Source: Streptomyces cupreus
GTDB lineage: Bacteria; Actinomycetota; Actinomycetes; Streptomycetales; Streptomycetaceae
Length of the DNA: 64,000 bases
Reading direction: 5' to 3'
NCBI RefSeq assembly: GCF_014257025.1
Contig: NZ_JACMSF010000002.1
Span: 298,656 to 362,655, forward strand
A program made the position numbers and the translations under genes. Each line of letters opens with the position of its first letter. The first letter of the stretch is position 1. Of the stretch, positions 52,231 to 61,768 are shown in pieces. A model generated the notes under the pieces. That model was not told the DNA's origin, made no database searches, and worked only from the letters and a program-made list of their open reading frames with translations.

Positions 52231-54548
52231 TGAGTGCCGCTCGCAAATTCGACCCGACGAAGGGCTACAAGTTCTCTACGTACGCGACCTGGTGGGTCCG
52301 TCAGCAGATCACACGGGCCATCGCGGACGAGGGTGCGCTCATCCGGATTCCGGTCCACATGCACGAGCAGATGCGCAAGGTCTCGGCTGCGGAACGCGCT
52401 CTCGCCGCGCAAGGGCGGCCCGCGTCGGCCGTTGACGTGGCGGTGCAGTGCGACATGACCGTGCAGAGGGTGGAGGAGATACGGAGACTGAGTCGACGCA
52501 CTGACTCGCTCGACCGCGTCATCGGTGACGGCGCCACTCTAGGCGACTTCGTCGAAGAAAGCCACGCGTTGCCGTCGGTGGAGCAGGGTGTGGTGAACAC
52601 ACTCCTGATGGAAGACGTCATGGCCGTCGTCGACACCTTCTCCGAGCGTGACGCCCGCGTCCTCGTCCGACGCCTGGGCCTCGACGGCGACGATCCCTCG
52701 ACGCTCGACGAACTGGGGCGGGAGTTCGGCGTGACCCGGGAGCGCATCCGGCAGGTGGGGAGCAAGGCTCTCTCGGCATTCAGGGCGCGCCTGCGGATGG
52801 CCGGGGTCGTCAGTGCGTACGAGGGCGGGAATGCGCAGGAGGCCGCGGAGTACTGGAAGCTGGCCCGGTGGACAAAACGGCGTGCTCATAGCAGGGCGAT
52901 GCCCGTGGTCTTGGTGGACGGGCCGTCATCCCGAGCCCACGACGGCCCGACGCAGGCCGATGAGTCGTCACACCGGAACGACGGGGAGGAGGCCGCGACG
53001 GTGGAGGAAAGCGAGAGGGACGCGGGGAAGGACACGCTAGACGGTTTCGCGGAACCCCCTTTTGCGACCTCGGCCGTTGAGGCCGCCGAGCGAGAAGGGC
53101 CCGACCAAGCCGACGAGCCCGAGTCGCCTGAGTCGCCCGAGGAGCGCAACCCCGCCGAGCCGCTGCAGCGCACCGCGGACTGGGAGAAGGCCCTGCGCCT
53201 GGGGGCGAGGTTCGAGGGCGGCATCGACTGGCTGGCCGAATACGCGCTGCTGGCGCTGGGACAGGCCCAGCTGACGGTGATCCTCGGGCCTCGGGCCGCC
53301 GCGGACGTCGTACGCGCGGCGCGGGAGCGCAGCATGCCGGACCGACAGGTGCTCACGGCTCTGGAAGTCCTGCAGCGCGTCTTCGACACGCTGAGAAAGG
53401 CCCAGCGTCGGCCCGAGGACTTCTTCGAGCGGCCCTCGGAGGCACTGGTCGGGCTAACCCCCAGGGCGTACTTGGCCAGGAAGCCGTTGGTGAACTCGGA
53501 GTCCCGCCTGGCCGTGCGTGACGCGCTGCGGGAACTCGCTGCGGGCATCCCGAGCCTACGGGCGCCCGGGGAACGACGACCCGCGTCCGATGCGCACCTG
53601 GGCGGCGCGTCCGCGGGGGCCTCGGACGGTGAGGCCACGATGCCGGAGGACGTGTCCGACGATGCACGGCCGTCCACCCCTGGGGCAGCTGACGGGAAGA
53701 GCCGGACCGAGACGGTCCCCCGCCGTGGTGCACGCTCAGGCGAGAGCGGGCAGAGCCACCACCACGTGCCAGGACACGATGAGGCGATGGACGGCCCAGG
53801 AGGCCCTTCCGCAGCGGACACAGAGCTGTCCTCTGAAGACCGGGATGAGGGAACACAGTCCGTCGCCGTCCAGGGTGAGGAGCAGGGGAGCCCTGACGAC
53901 GGGCAACTCGTCGCCGGGATCCGCCGTGAGCACGAGGCCGAGCTGGAGCGTGTGCGGCTCGAACACCAGGAGCGCCTCGTCCAGGAGCGCCAGGCGCGGC
54001 AGGTCGTCGAGGAACGTGCCGCTGCCGTGGAGGCGGATACCGAGCGGCAGCTCGATGCCCTTGAGGGCGCGTTGCTGCGGCGTATGGACAAGACACTGGC
54101 TCGCCGCGAGGAGTTTCTGCGGGCCGAGGCCGGAGCGCGGATCGCGCTGCTGAAACAGGAGCAGCATGCGATGCGGCAGGAACTTGTCCGTCAGGTGGAG
54201 CAGGGTGAGGAATCCGTCCGGGTCGCCACCGAGAAGGCTGACTTCCACCAGAAACGGGCCGGAGAGACGGACAGGCGTCTGCGGGAGTACCGGGAAGGAG
54301 TCGAGACGCGTATCTCCGACCTCGAGGCGAGACTTCGACAGGCGGAAGCCACACTCGCCCAACGGAACCAGGCCGTCGAGGCGGCCCGCCGGCACGCGGA
54401 GACCGTCGAGCAGCAGGCCGCCCAGCGCATCGCCCAGAGCGAGCACAACGCCTGGGCCCGCATCAGCGAACTGCAACAAGAGCTGGCCGCGGCGCAGGCA
54501 GCCGACACCGACGGCAGCACTTTCCGGGACCGCTGGCGCCGGATCTGA
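52230..54548 (+). CDS. Sigma-70-like protein fused to a long coiled-coil region, N-terminus truncated
   Basis: 772 aa. Residues 1-190 are a group 1/2-type sigma factor from the second half of region 2.2 on: RKFDPTKGYKFSTYATWWVRQ (regions 2.2-2.4), ITRAIADEGALIRIPVHMHEQ (region 3.0) and region 4.2 STLDELGREFGVTRERIRQVGSKAL. The -10-melting aromatics YKFSTYATWW are kept. Region 2.1 and half of 2.2, needed for core RNA polymerase binding, are missing. About 300-440 is an unknown helical domain (RFEGGIDWLAEYALLALGQ), 440-560 a low-complexity linker, and 560-760 a long coiled coil (RQVVEERAAAVEADTERQLD). It is the first gene of the drmAB arm, 41 bases before drmA, behind the TTGACA/TAATCT promoter. 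It may be an autogenous activator or, as broken, a decoy or regulator. Confidence 0.75.
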   Translation: MSAARKFDPTKGYKFSTYATWWVRQQITRAIADEGALIRIPVHMHEQMRKVSAAERALAAQGRPASAVDVAVQCDMTVQRVEEIRRLSRRTDSLDRVIGDGATLGDFVEESHALPSVEQGVVNTLLMEDVMAVVDTFSERDARVLVRRLGLDGDDPSTLDELGREFGVTRERIRQVGSKALSAFRARLRMAGVVSAYEGGNAQEAAEYWKLARWTKRRAHSRAMPVVLVDGPSSRAHDGPTQADESSHRNDGEEAATVEESERDAGKDTLDGFAEPPFATSAVEAAEREGPDQADEPESPESPEERNPAEPLQRTADWEKALRLGARFEGGIDWLAEYALLALGQAQLTVILGPRAAADVVRAARERSMPDRQVLTALEVLQRVFDTLRKAQRRPEDFFERPSEALVGLTPRAYLARKPLVNSESRLAVRDALRELAAGIPSLRAPGERRPASDAHLGGASAGASDGEATMPEDVSDDARPSTPGAADGKSRTETVPRRGARSGESGQSHHHVPGHDEAMDGPGGPSAADTELSSEDRDEGTQSVAVQGEEQGSPDDGQLVAGIRREHEAELERVRLEHQERLVQERQARQVVEERAAAVEADTERQLDALEGALLRRMDKTLARREEFLRAEAGARIALLKQEQHAMRQELVRQVEQGEESVRVATEKADFHQKRAGETDRRLREYREGVETRISDLEARLRQAEATLAQRNQAVEAARRHAETVEQQAAQRIAQSEHNAWARISELQQELAAAQAADTDGSTFRDRWRRI

Positions 54549-54589
54549 AGCGCGCGCCGCCCACGTCCCCGTACCTCTGAAGGAACAGC

Positions 54590-57500
54590 ATGGACCCCAG
54601 ACAGGAACTCGTCGCCTACCTGCACAGACAGCTCGTCGGCCCGGCGGGGGGCGAAGACGAGACGCTCGACGCCCCGCCGGACAGGCAGTACCTGATGGGC
54701 ACCCTGTATCCCCAGGACGCCGATCTGCAGCGCCAGTTGGACCTGGCCGCCGAGGAGCCGGACGGTGCCGGTACGGAGAGGGCGGCCGAGGACACCGCTC
54801 CCGCCGCCGACCCCGTCGCGGAGTCGAACTCGTGGCTGCCCTCCTCGCTCGGCCTCAGCTTCCACACCGACGCCGCCACCGTGGAGATCCGCTGTTCCGG
54901 TGCCCGCTACGAGACCCGCTCCGGTACGAGCGAACGGGGCCGGAGCTGGCAGCGCATTCCACTGCTGGCCGAGACGCACATCCTCGGCCCCGACCGCCTT
55001 GAGGTTGCCGTCCTCGACGCGCGCGCCGAACTCCGCGTAAGGCGCCGCGCGTTCGGTACCGGACAACTGGTGACTGTGGCTCTGGTAAATGCGATCCGGC
55101 ACGAGCCGGCCCTCGGCAAGGCCGCCCAGTGGGATCGCATGCTGTTCCAAGTGGAGCTGGAGGCACGGCCCGTCGACGGCAGGGTGCTCCAGTACCCAAG
55201 CGTCCGCCTCGCCAGCCGCGACCCGGAGGAGCAGGAACTGCGCCTGCAGTACCGGCACGTGCGCACCCACGCCGTGGGACATGGCTGCGCGGTCGAGGAG
55301 CAGTACGACGATGCGGGCGGCCAGGTCACGGCGCTGCGCGCGGCCGTCATGCCGGAGGCCGAGGTCACCGGTGTGCGGGCGGCGGGCCCCAGCGGCACCC
55401 CGGTGCTGAACCTTGGGCACCTTGCCGACCCCGATATCCCTGTCAACCAACTTAGCGAAGAACTCTGGGAGTTCGCCGCCGACTACCGTGCGTGGTACGT
55501 GGGGCAGCTGAACGCGGACATCCCCGAGTGGGGACGAGCCGCCGCGGACCGCGTCCTGGGCCGTATCGCCGCCGCCGTCGCCCGCATCGAGTCAGGGGTG
55601 CGCACCCTCTGCGATCCGTCCCGGCCCGAACTGCTGCGCGCCTTCCGTACCGCCAACCACGTCATGGCGCTCCAGATGCGCCACTTCGCCCCGGATCTGG
55701 CGGGGACGCGCCGGTCTCGCCGCGACGCCGTACCCCCGGACCCAGAGCCGACTCCCGACGCCGCCTGGCGCCCCTTCCAGCTGGCGTTCTTCCTGCTGGC
55801 GCTGGACGGCGTGGCCGACCCCCGGCACCAGGACCGGGCCGTCACCGACCTCATCTGGTTCCCGACCGGCGGCGGCAAGACCGAGGCGTACCTGTTGCTC
55901 GCGGCCTTCACCATGACTCTGCGCAGGCGCGAACCCGACGGGGGCGGCACGGCGGTCCTCAGTCGCTACACCCTCAGCCTGCTCACCACCCAGCAGTTCC
56001 AGCGCGCGGCCACCACCGTGTGCGCCCTCGAAACCCTCCGTCGGGCGGACCCGGCCGGCTACGGTGACGAGCCCTTCTCGATCGGCCTGTGGGTGGGCGA
56101 GACGACCACACCGAACACGTACGAAAAGGCCCGTGCGGCCTTCGATGACGTGCGCGCAGCCGCCCGGCCCGAGGATGTGTTCATCCTCGACCGCTGCCCC
56201 TGGTGCGGCACCCGCATCCTGCCCGCCCACAAGTCACCTGACATCGCTGACTACGGCGTGCGCGCCAAAGCAGACTCCTTCGCCTTCTTCTGCCCGCGCG
56301 AGGAGTGCGTCTTCCACGACGAGCTGCCCGTCGCTGTGGTGGACGAGCACCTGTACGACCGGCCGCCCACGTTCGTCCTTGGCACCGTCGACAAGTTCGC
56401 CCGACTGGCATGGGAGCCCCGTGCCGGACGGCTGTTCGCGGCGGGCGGTACGCAGCTGCCGCCGTCCCTCGTCATCCAGGACGAACTGCATCTGCTCACC
56501 GGCCCCCTCGGCACCACGGTCGGCCTGTACGAGGCCGCCGTGCTGGGGCTGTGCACCCGGCCCGACGGCATCGGACCCAAGGTCGTGGCGTCGACGGCCA
56601 CCATCCGCCGCTCAGGGGAACAGATCCGCGCCCTCTACGGCGGTGGCGTCCAGCTCTTCCCACCCGCCGGGCTCGACGCCCGCCACTCGTACTTCGCCGA
56701 ACCGGACACCTCCCGGCCCGGCCGCCGCTACCTCGGAGTCATGGCCCAGGGACACACGGCAGGCCGCGCCGCCGTCGCCGTGGCCGCCGCCATGCTGCAG
56801 GGCGCATGGGAGCTGCCCGAGGAACACCGGGACGCCCACTGGACACTCGTCGCGTACCACCACAGCCTGCGTGAACTCGGCCGGACCGTCACCGCTGCGG
56901 CCGATGACATTCCCGCTCAGCTCGCCGGACTTGAATCCGGCCTGGGAACAAGGAAGTTGACGGATCACCAGGTGCAGGAGCTGACCAGCAACCTGCCGCG
57001 TGCGGAACAACCCGTACTGCTCGATCGGCTCGAGAAGCGATGGGACCATCCGGAGTCGGTGTCCTTCCTGCCCTGCACCAACATGCTGTCCGTCGGCGTC
57101 GACGTGAAGCGACTGGCACTGATGCTCATGCAGGGGCAGCCCAAGACGACGGCCGAGTACATCCAGGCCACCAGCCGTGTCGGCCGCCACGTCGTGCCCG
57201 GCCTCGTCGTCACCTTCTTCAACGCCACCCGGCCGCGGGACCGTTCGCACTACGAGACCTTCGACGTGTACCACCGCTCGCTGTACCGGCACGTCGAACC
57301 GACCAGCGTCACTCCGTGGTCCGTGCCCTCGCGCCGCCGCGCCCTGCACGCCGCTCTCGTCATCCTCGTCCGGCACCGCCTCGGCCTCGCCGCGGAGAAC
57401 CAGGCGGGGGCGATACTGCACCACCTGCCCGAAGCGGAGGCCGTGGTGGAGGAGCTGGCGGTGCGCGCCGAGGCCTGCGAACCCGCCGCGGGCGACGCCG

Positions 57501-57715
57501 TGCGCAAGGAACTGTCGGACCTCCTCGCGGACTGGGAGGAAGCCGCGCGCGCAGCACGCAAGGACGGCCGGGAGCTGTTCTACCGCAGTCAGGGCAAGGG
57601 CCAGTCCAACCTCATCAAGAGCTTCGAGCAGAGATACGGCCTGTGGGAGACGCCCAACTCGATGCGCAACGTCGACCGGGAGTGCCAGGTGATGGTGAAG
57701 GGAGCCGACCTGTGA
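54590..57715 (+). CDS. drmA: DISARM helicase DrmA
   Basis: A 1041-aa superfamily II helicase. The N-terminal 400 residues are a beta-rich domain of the family. Motifs are LIWFPTGGGKTEAYLLLAAF (about 422-441), a zinc-like CPWCG...CPREEC insert (about 545-575), VIQDELHLLTGPLGT (near 628), VASTATIRRSGEQIRALYGG, and motif VI IQATSRVGRHVVPGLVVTFFN (near 857). DELHL-TGPLGT and SVGVDVKRLALMLMQGQPK are characteristic of DrmA. DrmA and DrmB form the core DISARM complex that recognises DNA with free 5' ends and restricts phage. GAAGGA precedes the ATG. The stop overlaps the drmB GTG by four bases. Confidence 0.9.
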   Translation: MDPRQELVAYLHRQLVGPAGGEDETLDAPPDRQYLMGTLYPQDADLQRQLDLAAEEPDGAGTERAAEDTAPAADPVAESNSWLPSSLGLSFHTDAATVEIRCSGARYETRSGTSERGRSWQRIPLLAETHILGPDRLEVAVLDARAELRVRRRAFGTGQLVTVALVNAIRHEPALGKAAQWDRMLFQVELEARPVDGRVLQYPSVRLASRDPEEQELRLQYRHVRTHAVGHGCAVEEQYDDAGGQVTALRAAVMPEAEVTGVRAAGPSGTPVLNLGHLADPDIPVNQLSEELWEFAADYRAWYVGQLNADIPEWGRAAADRVLGRIAAAVARIESGVRTLCDPSRPELLRAFRTANHVMALQMRHFAPDLAGTRRSRRDAVPPDPEPTPDAAWRPFQLAFFLLALDGVADPRHQDRAVTDLIWFPTGGGKTEAYLLLAAFTMTLRRREPDGGGTAVLSRYTLSLLTTQQFQRAATTVCALETLRRADPAGYGDEPFSIGLWVGETTTPNTYEKARAAFDDVRAAARPEDVFILDRCPWCGTRILPAHKSPDIADYGVRAKADSFAFFCPREECVFHDELPVAVVDEHLYDRPPTFVLGTVDKFARLAWEPRAGRLFAAGGTQLPPSLVIQDELHLLTGPLGTTVGLYEAAVLGLCTRPDGIGPKVVASTATIRRSGEQIRALYGGGVQLFPPAGLDARHSYFAEPDTSRPGRRYLGVMAQGHTAGRAAVAVAAAMLQGAWELPEEHRDAHWTLVAYHHSLRELGRTVTAAADDIPAQLAGLESGLGTRKLTDHQVQELTSNLPRAEQPVLLDRLEKRWDHPESVSFLPCTNMLSVGVDVKRLALMLMQGQPKTTAEYIQATSRVGRHVVPGLVVTFFNATRPRDRSHYETFDVYHRSLYRHVEPTSVTPWSVPSRRRALHAALVILVRHRLGLAAENQAGAILHHLPEAEAVVEELAVRAEACEPAAGDAVRKELSDLLADWEEAARAARKDGRELFYRSQGKGQSNLIKSFEQRYGLWETPNSMRNVDRECQVMVKGADL

Positions 57716-59559
57716 GCCGCACACTGCGGGTACGCCAGTCCCAGACGGTGGTGCCCTTCGGGGTCGGAGCCGTCTTCGACATCCAGGGCGAGTCGTTCGT
57801 CGCCACCGGAATCGGCGACTGGCCGAGCCGGGGCAGGCAGCAGGTCGACTCGCCCAGGCTGGCCTCCCGGATCGGGGTGACCGGCTTCTACGCCGCGCCG
57901 GCGACGGCCAATGACCGGTTCGACACGCCGGACGCGCCCGGGGCGCCGTACATCCGTTTCCCGTCCTGGCTCTTCTGTGGTGCCTGCCGTCGCATGACCA
58001 GGTGGCGCATCGCGGACGAGAAGCCAGGCCGGCCGCCGCGCTGCCCGTCCTGCTCGCCCGGGCGGGCGCTCGCACCCATGCGATTCGTGCAGATCTGCCC
58101 GGCCGGACACCTGAGCGACGTCGACTGGTGGTTCTGGGCCCATTCCCGAAAGGACGCGGGCGAGCGCCGGCAATGCGGTGACCGTGACAAGCTGCGCTTC
58201 CTGGTCTCAGAACGCGCCTCCGGCCTCGAGGCACTCTCCGTGGCCTGCACCGCCAAGGGCTGCGGAGCGGCCCGGGACCTGCTCGACATCCTCGGCACGC
58301 ACGGCATGCGCTGCTCGGGACGCAACCCCTGGCAGCGGGCGAGCGAGGCCGGGGAGTGCGTGAAGCCGGTGCAGGTGGTGCAGCGCACCGCGGGAAACCT
58401 GTACTACCCGATCGTTCACTCGGCGCTCGACATCCCCGAGACCGACGCACCGGCCGTCACCGACGACGCGCTCGCCGCACGAGTGCGCGGACACGATCTG
58501 TGGGTGTCGCTGTGCAGAGGCGCCGACTCACCGCGGGCCGAGGTCTTCCGCTCGATGATTCAGGAGGACACCGGCGCCGACGACCAACTCCTCGACACCC
58601 TCCTCGCCGAGGAGACGGGGAGGCCCACCGCGGCGACCTCCACCGGGACCGGTACTCCCGACCGGCCCGACCTGAGTCGGGAGGAATGGGACGCCTTCAC
58701 CGCTCCGGCACCGCCGGCCACCCGCGACTTCGCGCTGCGCGAGACCACGCTCGGTCTCGCCAGCGAGACCGCCGACCCCTGGGTGAGCCTCAGCCGCCGG
58801 TTCGGCCGGATCGTCCTCGCCGACCGGCTACGCGAGGTGCGCGCCCTGTCGGGCTTCACCCGGGTGTCCCCGGACGCCACCGTCGTCCCCGCCGACACCG
58901 CGCGGCGCCTGAGGTGGCTACCCGCCGTGGAGGTCTTCGGAGAGGGCATTTTCCTCACCCTGAACAAGAGTGAACTCGCCGCCTGGGAAGCGGACACCAG
59001 GGTCCGACGCCAGGTCTCCGGCATGCGAGCCGACCTCGATCGCTCCTTCCAGAAGGACCGTCTGGAGATCCTGACCGGACCGGAGCTGTCCCCGCGATTC
59101 GTGCTCCTGCACACCCTCGCGCATCTGCTGATCCGCCAGCTCTCCTTCGAATCCGGATACACGACGGCGAGTCTGCGCGAACGCATCTACGCACGCCGTG
59201 AGCAGGATCAGTACGGCATCCTCGTCTACACGGCCGCAGGCGACGCGGAGGGAACTCTCGGCGGTCTCGTCCAGCAGGGTGAGCCGCCCAGGCTCGCTGA
59301 GACCCTGCTCCGGATGACGGAGGCCGCAGCCTGGTGCTCTGCCGACCCCCTCTGCGCCGAGCACACCGGCCAGGGCTTCGGCAACCTCAACCGCGCGGCC
59401 TGCCACGCCTGCGCGCTGCTCCCCGAAACCAGTTGCGAGACCGGAAACACCCTCCTCGACCGCGCCCTCCTCGTCGGCGGCGAACGGGTGCCCGGCTACC
59501 TGGAGTCCATCGTCACCGCGGCCCGCGCCGCAGCCGCCGACGCCGTGGAGGAGATGTGA
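57712..59559 (+). CDS. drmB: DISARM protein DrmB (DUF1998)
   Basis: 615 aa. It opens LRVRQSQTVVPFGVGAVFDIQGESF, the standard DrmB N-terminus, followed by Cys pairs CGACRR and CPSC (near 84-113), QICPAGHLSDVDWW and CPAGH-type zinc residues. The C-terminal DUF1998 has LLHTLAHLLIRQLSFESGYTTASLRERIY, DPLCAEHTGQ and the closing Cys set NRAACHACALLPETSCE. DrmB partners DrmA. The GTG start overlaps the drmA stop and its own stop overlaps the next gene's GTG, so three proteins are translationally coupled. Confidence 0.92.
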   Translation: MSRTLRVRQSQTVVPFGVGAVFDIQGESFVATGIGDWPSRGRQQVDSPRLASRIGVTGFYAAPATANDRFDTPDAPGAPYIRFPSWLFCGACRRMTRWRIADEKPGRPPRCPSCSPGRALAPMRFVQICPAGHLSDVDWWFWAHSRKDAGERRQCGDRDKLRFLVSERASGLEALSVACTAKGCGAARDLLDILGTHGMRCSGRNPWQRASEAGECVKPVQVVQRTAGNLYYPIVHSALDIPETDAPAVTDDALAARVRGHDLWVSLCRGADSPRAEVFRSMIQEDTGADDQLLDTLLAEETGRPTAATSTGTGTPDRPDLSREEWDAFTAPAPPATRDFALRETTLGLASETADPWVSLSRRFGRIVLADRLREVRALSGFTRVSPDATVVPADTARRLRWLPAVEVFGEGIFLTLNKSELAAWEADTRVRRQVSGMRADLDRSFQKDRLEILTGPELSPRFVLLHTLAHLLIRQLSFESGYTTASLRERIYARREQDQYGILVYTAAGDAEGTLGGLVQQGEPPRLAETLLRMTEAAAWCSADPLCAEHTGQGFGNLNRAACHACALLPETSCETGNTLLDRALLVGGERVPGYLESIVTAARAAAADAVEEM

Positions 59560-60644
59560 CCGTCACCTATCTCGACCTCACCCGGGAACAGCGCTCCTGC
59601 CTCGACGATTTGCCCTTCGACGGCAACCACCTCATCAGTGGTCCGCCGGGAAGCGGCAAGAGCCTCCTTGCGGCCCAGCGAGCCGTCATGCTCGCTCTGA
59701 CGGGAACGCCGGTGGTCCTGCTGACCTATTCCAACCTGCTGCACCAGTCGCTGGCCGGAGCCGTCCACGCGCTGGGACCCGCGGACCGCAGCGTGCGGGT
59801 GCGGACCGCGCACGCCTGGCTCACCGAGTGGTACGGCGGGAAGCCGCCCGGTGGTCCGGACGGCTGGTTCGACTGGCCCGCCCTGTACGAGCGGGCCGCG
59901 GCGACCGACCCTCCGCCCGGACTCACCCTGGTCGTGGACGAAGGCCAGGACCTGCCGCCGGAGTTCTACCGCCTCTGCCGACTGCTAGGAGCCCGCACGA
60001 CGGTGTACGCGGACGAGTGCCAGCGTCTGACCGACACCAACTCAACACTCGCCGAGATCGTCGAGCGCCTGGGCCGCTGCGCGCGCCACGAACTCGACGG
60101 CAACCACCGCAACACCCGGCAGATCGCCTCCTTCGCGGCCCACTTCCACACCGGAGCCGGCCTGCCCCCGATACCCGAACGGGCGGGCCCGTCTCCGCGG
60201 CTGCACCGTCTCCCGCAGCGTGGTGCCGCCGACCTGGTGATGCTGCTGGCCAAGCAGCATCCGCAGTACAGCATCGGAGTGATAACCCACTCCAAGCACA
60301 CTCAGTTCTCATTGCTCGGCACCCTGCAGAACAAGGCGCCCAGACTCAAACCACAGCTCTATACCTCCGATGCCTGGAAAGGGGGCCGCTACCACCGCCT
60401 GGACCTTGGCCGTCCCGGCGTCGTCCTGGTCCATCGGAGAAGCGCCAAGGGACTCGGCTTCGACACCGTCGTCATCCCCGACACGCACACCGACGCCGCC
60501 ACTGATCCCACCTCGGCCGCGCTGCGCATGGAGTACTACGTCATGGCCACGCGAGCCCGACGCGAGCTGCATCTCGCTTACGAAGGAGCATCCGAGCCGC
60601 CGCTGTTGGCGCAGGTAGGGCCGAGCGATTTGCTACGTGGCTGA
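59556..60644 (+). CDS. Compact superfamily I (UvrD-like) helicase/ATPase in the drmC position
   Basis: 362 aa. SF1A motifs: ISGPPGSGKSLLAAQRAVM (about 28-46), VVDEGQDLPPEFYRLCR (near 125, DEGQD in place of DExQ), ELDGNHRNTRQIA (motif IV) and VMATRARRELHLAY (motif VI). LVHRRSAKGLGFDTVVIPD is motif V. At this size the 1B and 2B subdomains are nearly absent, so processive unwinding is doubtful and a switch or DNA-sensing ATPase is plausible. It is coupled to drmB by a four-base overlap, exactly where DISARM loci usually carry drmC, a phospholipase-D-family nuclease. No HxKxxxxD motif exists in it. It is the last gene of the arm and of the island. Confidence 0.85.
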   Translation: MTVTYLDLTREQRSCLDDLPFDGNHLISGPPGSGKSLLAAQRAVMLALTGTPVVLLTYSNLLHQSLAGAVHALGPADRSVRVRTAHAWLTEWYGGKPPGGPDGWFDWPALYERAAATDPPPGLTLVVDEGQDLPPEFYRLCRLLGARTTVYADECQRLTDTNSTLAEIVERLGRCARHELDGNHRNTRQIASFAAHFHTGAGLPPIPERAGPSPRLHRLPQRGAADLVMLLAKQHPQYSIGVITHSKHTQFSLLGTLQNKAPRLKPQLYTSDAWKGGRYHRLDLGRPGVVLVHRRSAKGLGFDTVVIPDTHTDAATDPTSAALRMEYYVMATRARRELHLAYEGASEPPLLAQVGPSDLLRG

Positions 60645-61239
60645 CATACCTGGCCCGCCCGGCGTTCGGGAGCGTGCCGGTCGAGGTCCGCTGCAAGCAA
60701 GCCCGAGCCTCCATCAGAACCGGAGCGGTTCAGGGAGACAAGGCGACCGGTACGCCGCAGCGCGGCAGCGTGTAGAGCTTTGGGCCGGGCTGCGACGCCC
60801 GTGGTGCCTGGCTACCTTGTCCCAACCTTGTGCTGACTCTGCGGCGTGGCCGGTGTCGGCGTCTGGGAGGCTCTGACAGAAGTCCCAGGTCATGAGGCGT
60901 GAGACCCAGGTCTCCCCGCTGCAGTGGGCCGTGGTCTGCGAGGCGGCACAGGGGCCGGTGAGCGGCGACGTGGGAGACCGTGGAGGGGCCGACGAGCTCG
61001 CCGACCGTTCGGGCGAGGCGCTGGTGCGGAGCGCTGCTGATCAGGAGAGCGGCACTGCCAAGGCCCTGGTGGAGGAAGGCGTCGTGGCCCATCAGACGGC
61101 CGAGGGCGGCGGATCGCCGAGGCACCAGGCCGAGCCCTCGCGGCCGTGGCCACCCGCAGCCGACGCAGCCCGCCTGACGGCGCGTCACGAAAGTCAGCAA
61201 TGTCAGTGTGAGCCCTGAAACACCTGGGGACGGCTGACC
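60645..61239. other. Right end of the island without a recognised gene
   Basis: About 595 bp between the last helicase gene and the right boundary repeat. On the minus strand a frame from about 61093 to 60730 (MGHDAFLHQGLGSAALLI, GELVGPSTVSHVAAHRPL) has coding-like third positions, but no ribosome-binding site and no recognisable family. A plus-strand frame at 60892-61218 is no better. It may hold decayed mobile-element sequence. GTCAGCA at 61193-61199 and GCTGACC at 61233-61239 match the octamers at the left end. Confidence 0.4.
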
Positions 61240-61353
61240 GGCGATGCGAATCGTTGTACGCTCCGAAGACCGCCCTTGACCTGCAATAAGCAGGCAGGGA
61301 GCAGACAGATCGGGAGTTTTTCCGTGCTTCGAACCATGTTCAAGAGCAAGATC
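61240..61353 (+). repeat. Right boundary repeat of the genomic island (attR-like, panD 5' region)
   Basis: Aligns with 23751-23863. It contains a -10 TACGCT (61257-61262) with CTGACC 17 bases upstream, the identical GCCCTTGACCTGCA block (61272-61285), a 5-bp hairpin CCTGC-AATAA-GCAGG (61280-61294), and the first codons of panD up to AAGATC. This copy is continuous with the intact panD coding sequence. Confidence 0.8.
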
Positions 61354-61743
61354 CACCGTGCCACCGTCACCCAGGCCGACCTCCACTACGTGGGATCGGT
61401 GACCATCGACGCGGACCTGCTCGACGCCGCCGATCTGCTGCCCGGCGAGCTGGTGCACATCGTCGACATCACCAACGGCGCCCGGCTGGAGACGTACGTC
61501 ATCGAGGGCGAACGCGGCTCCGGGGTGATCGGGATCAACGGCGCCGCCGCCCAACTCGTGCACCCCGGAGACCTGGTGATCATCATCAGTTACGCTCAGG
61601 TCACCGACGCCGAGGCGCGGTCACTGAAGCCGCGGGTCGTGCACGTGGACCGTGACAACCGGATCGTGGCCCTCGGCGCCGACCCGTCCGAGCCGGTGCC
61701 GGGCTCGGACCAGGAGCGCAGCCCGCAGGCCGTACCGGCCTGA
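61324..61743 (+). CDS. panD: Aspartate 1-decarboxylase proenzyme
   Basis: 139 aa. It makes beta-alanine from aspartate for pantothenate (CoA) synthesis. The pyruvoyl enzyme is self-cleaved at Gly24-Ser25, seen here as [10 protein letters not shown]9 ([12 protein letters not shown]) and Y58-region [16 protein letters not shown] are the active-site segments. Length is typical for actinobacteria. The GTG start at 61324 follows a G-rich leader with a small hairpin. The first ten codons lie in the island boundary repeat, so the promoter and N-terminus probably arrived with the island while the rest is the resident gene. It is followed by a GNAT gene. Confidence 0.95.
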   Translation: MLRTMFKSKIHRATVTQADLHYVGSVTIDADLLDAADLLPGELVHIVDITNGARLETYVIEGERGSGVIGINGAAAQLVHPGDLVIIISYAQVTDAEARSLKPRVVHVDRDNRIVALGADPSEPVPGSDQERSPQAVPA

Positions 61744-61768
61744 CGGACGCAGGATCAGGAGCGTGCCC

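Noticed and set aside
60892..61218. Plus-strand 108-aa frame near the right island end
   Set aside because: No ribosome-binding site, no recognisable motif, and a competing minus-strand frame of equal quality. Described only as unresolved sequence.
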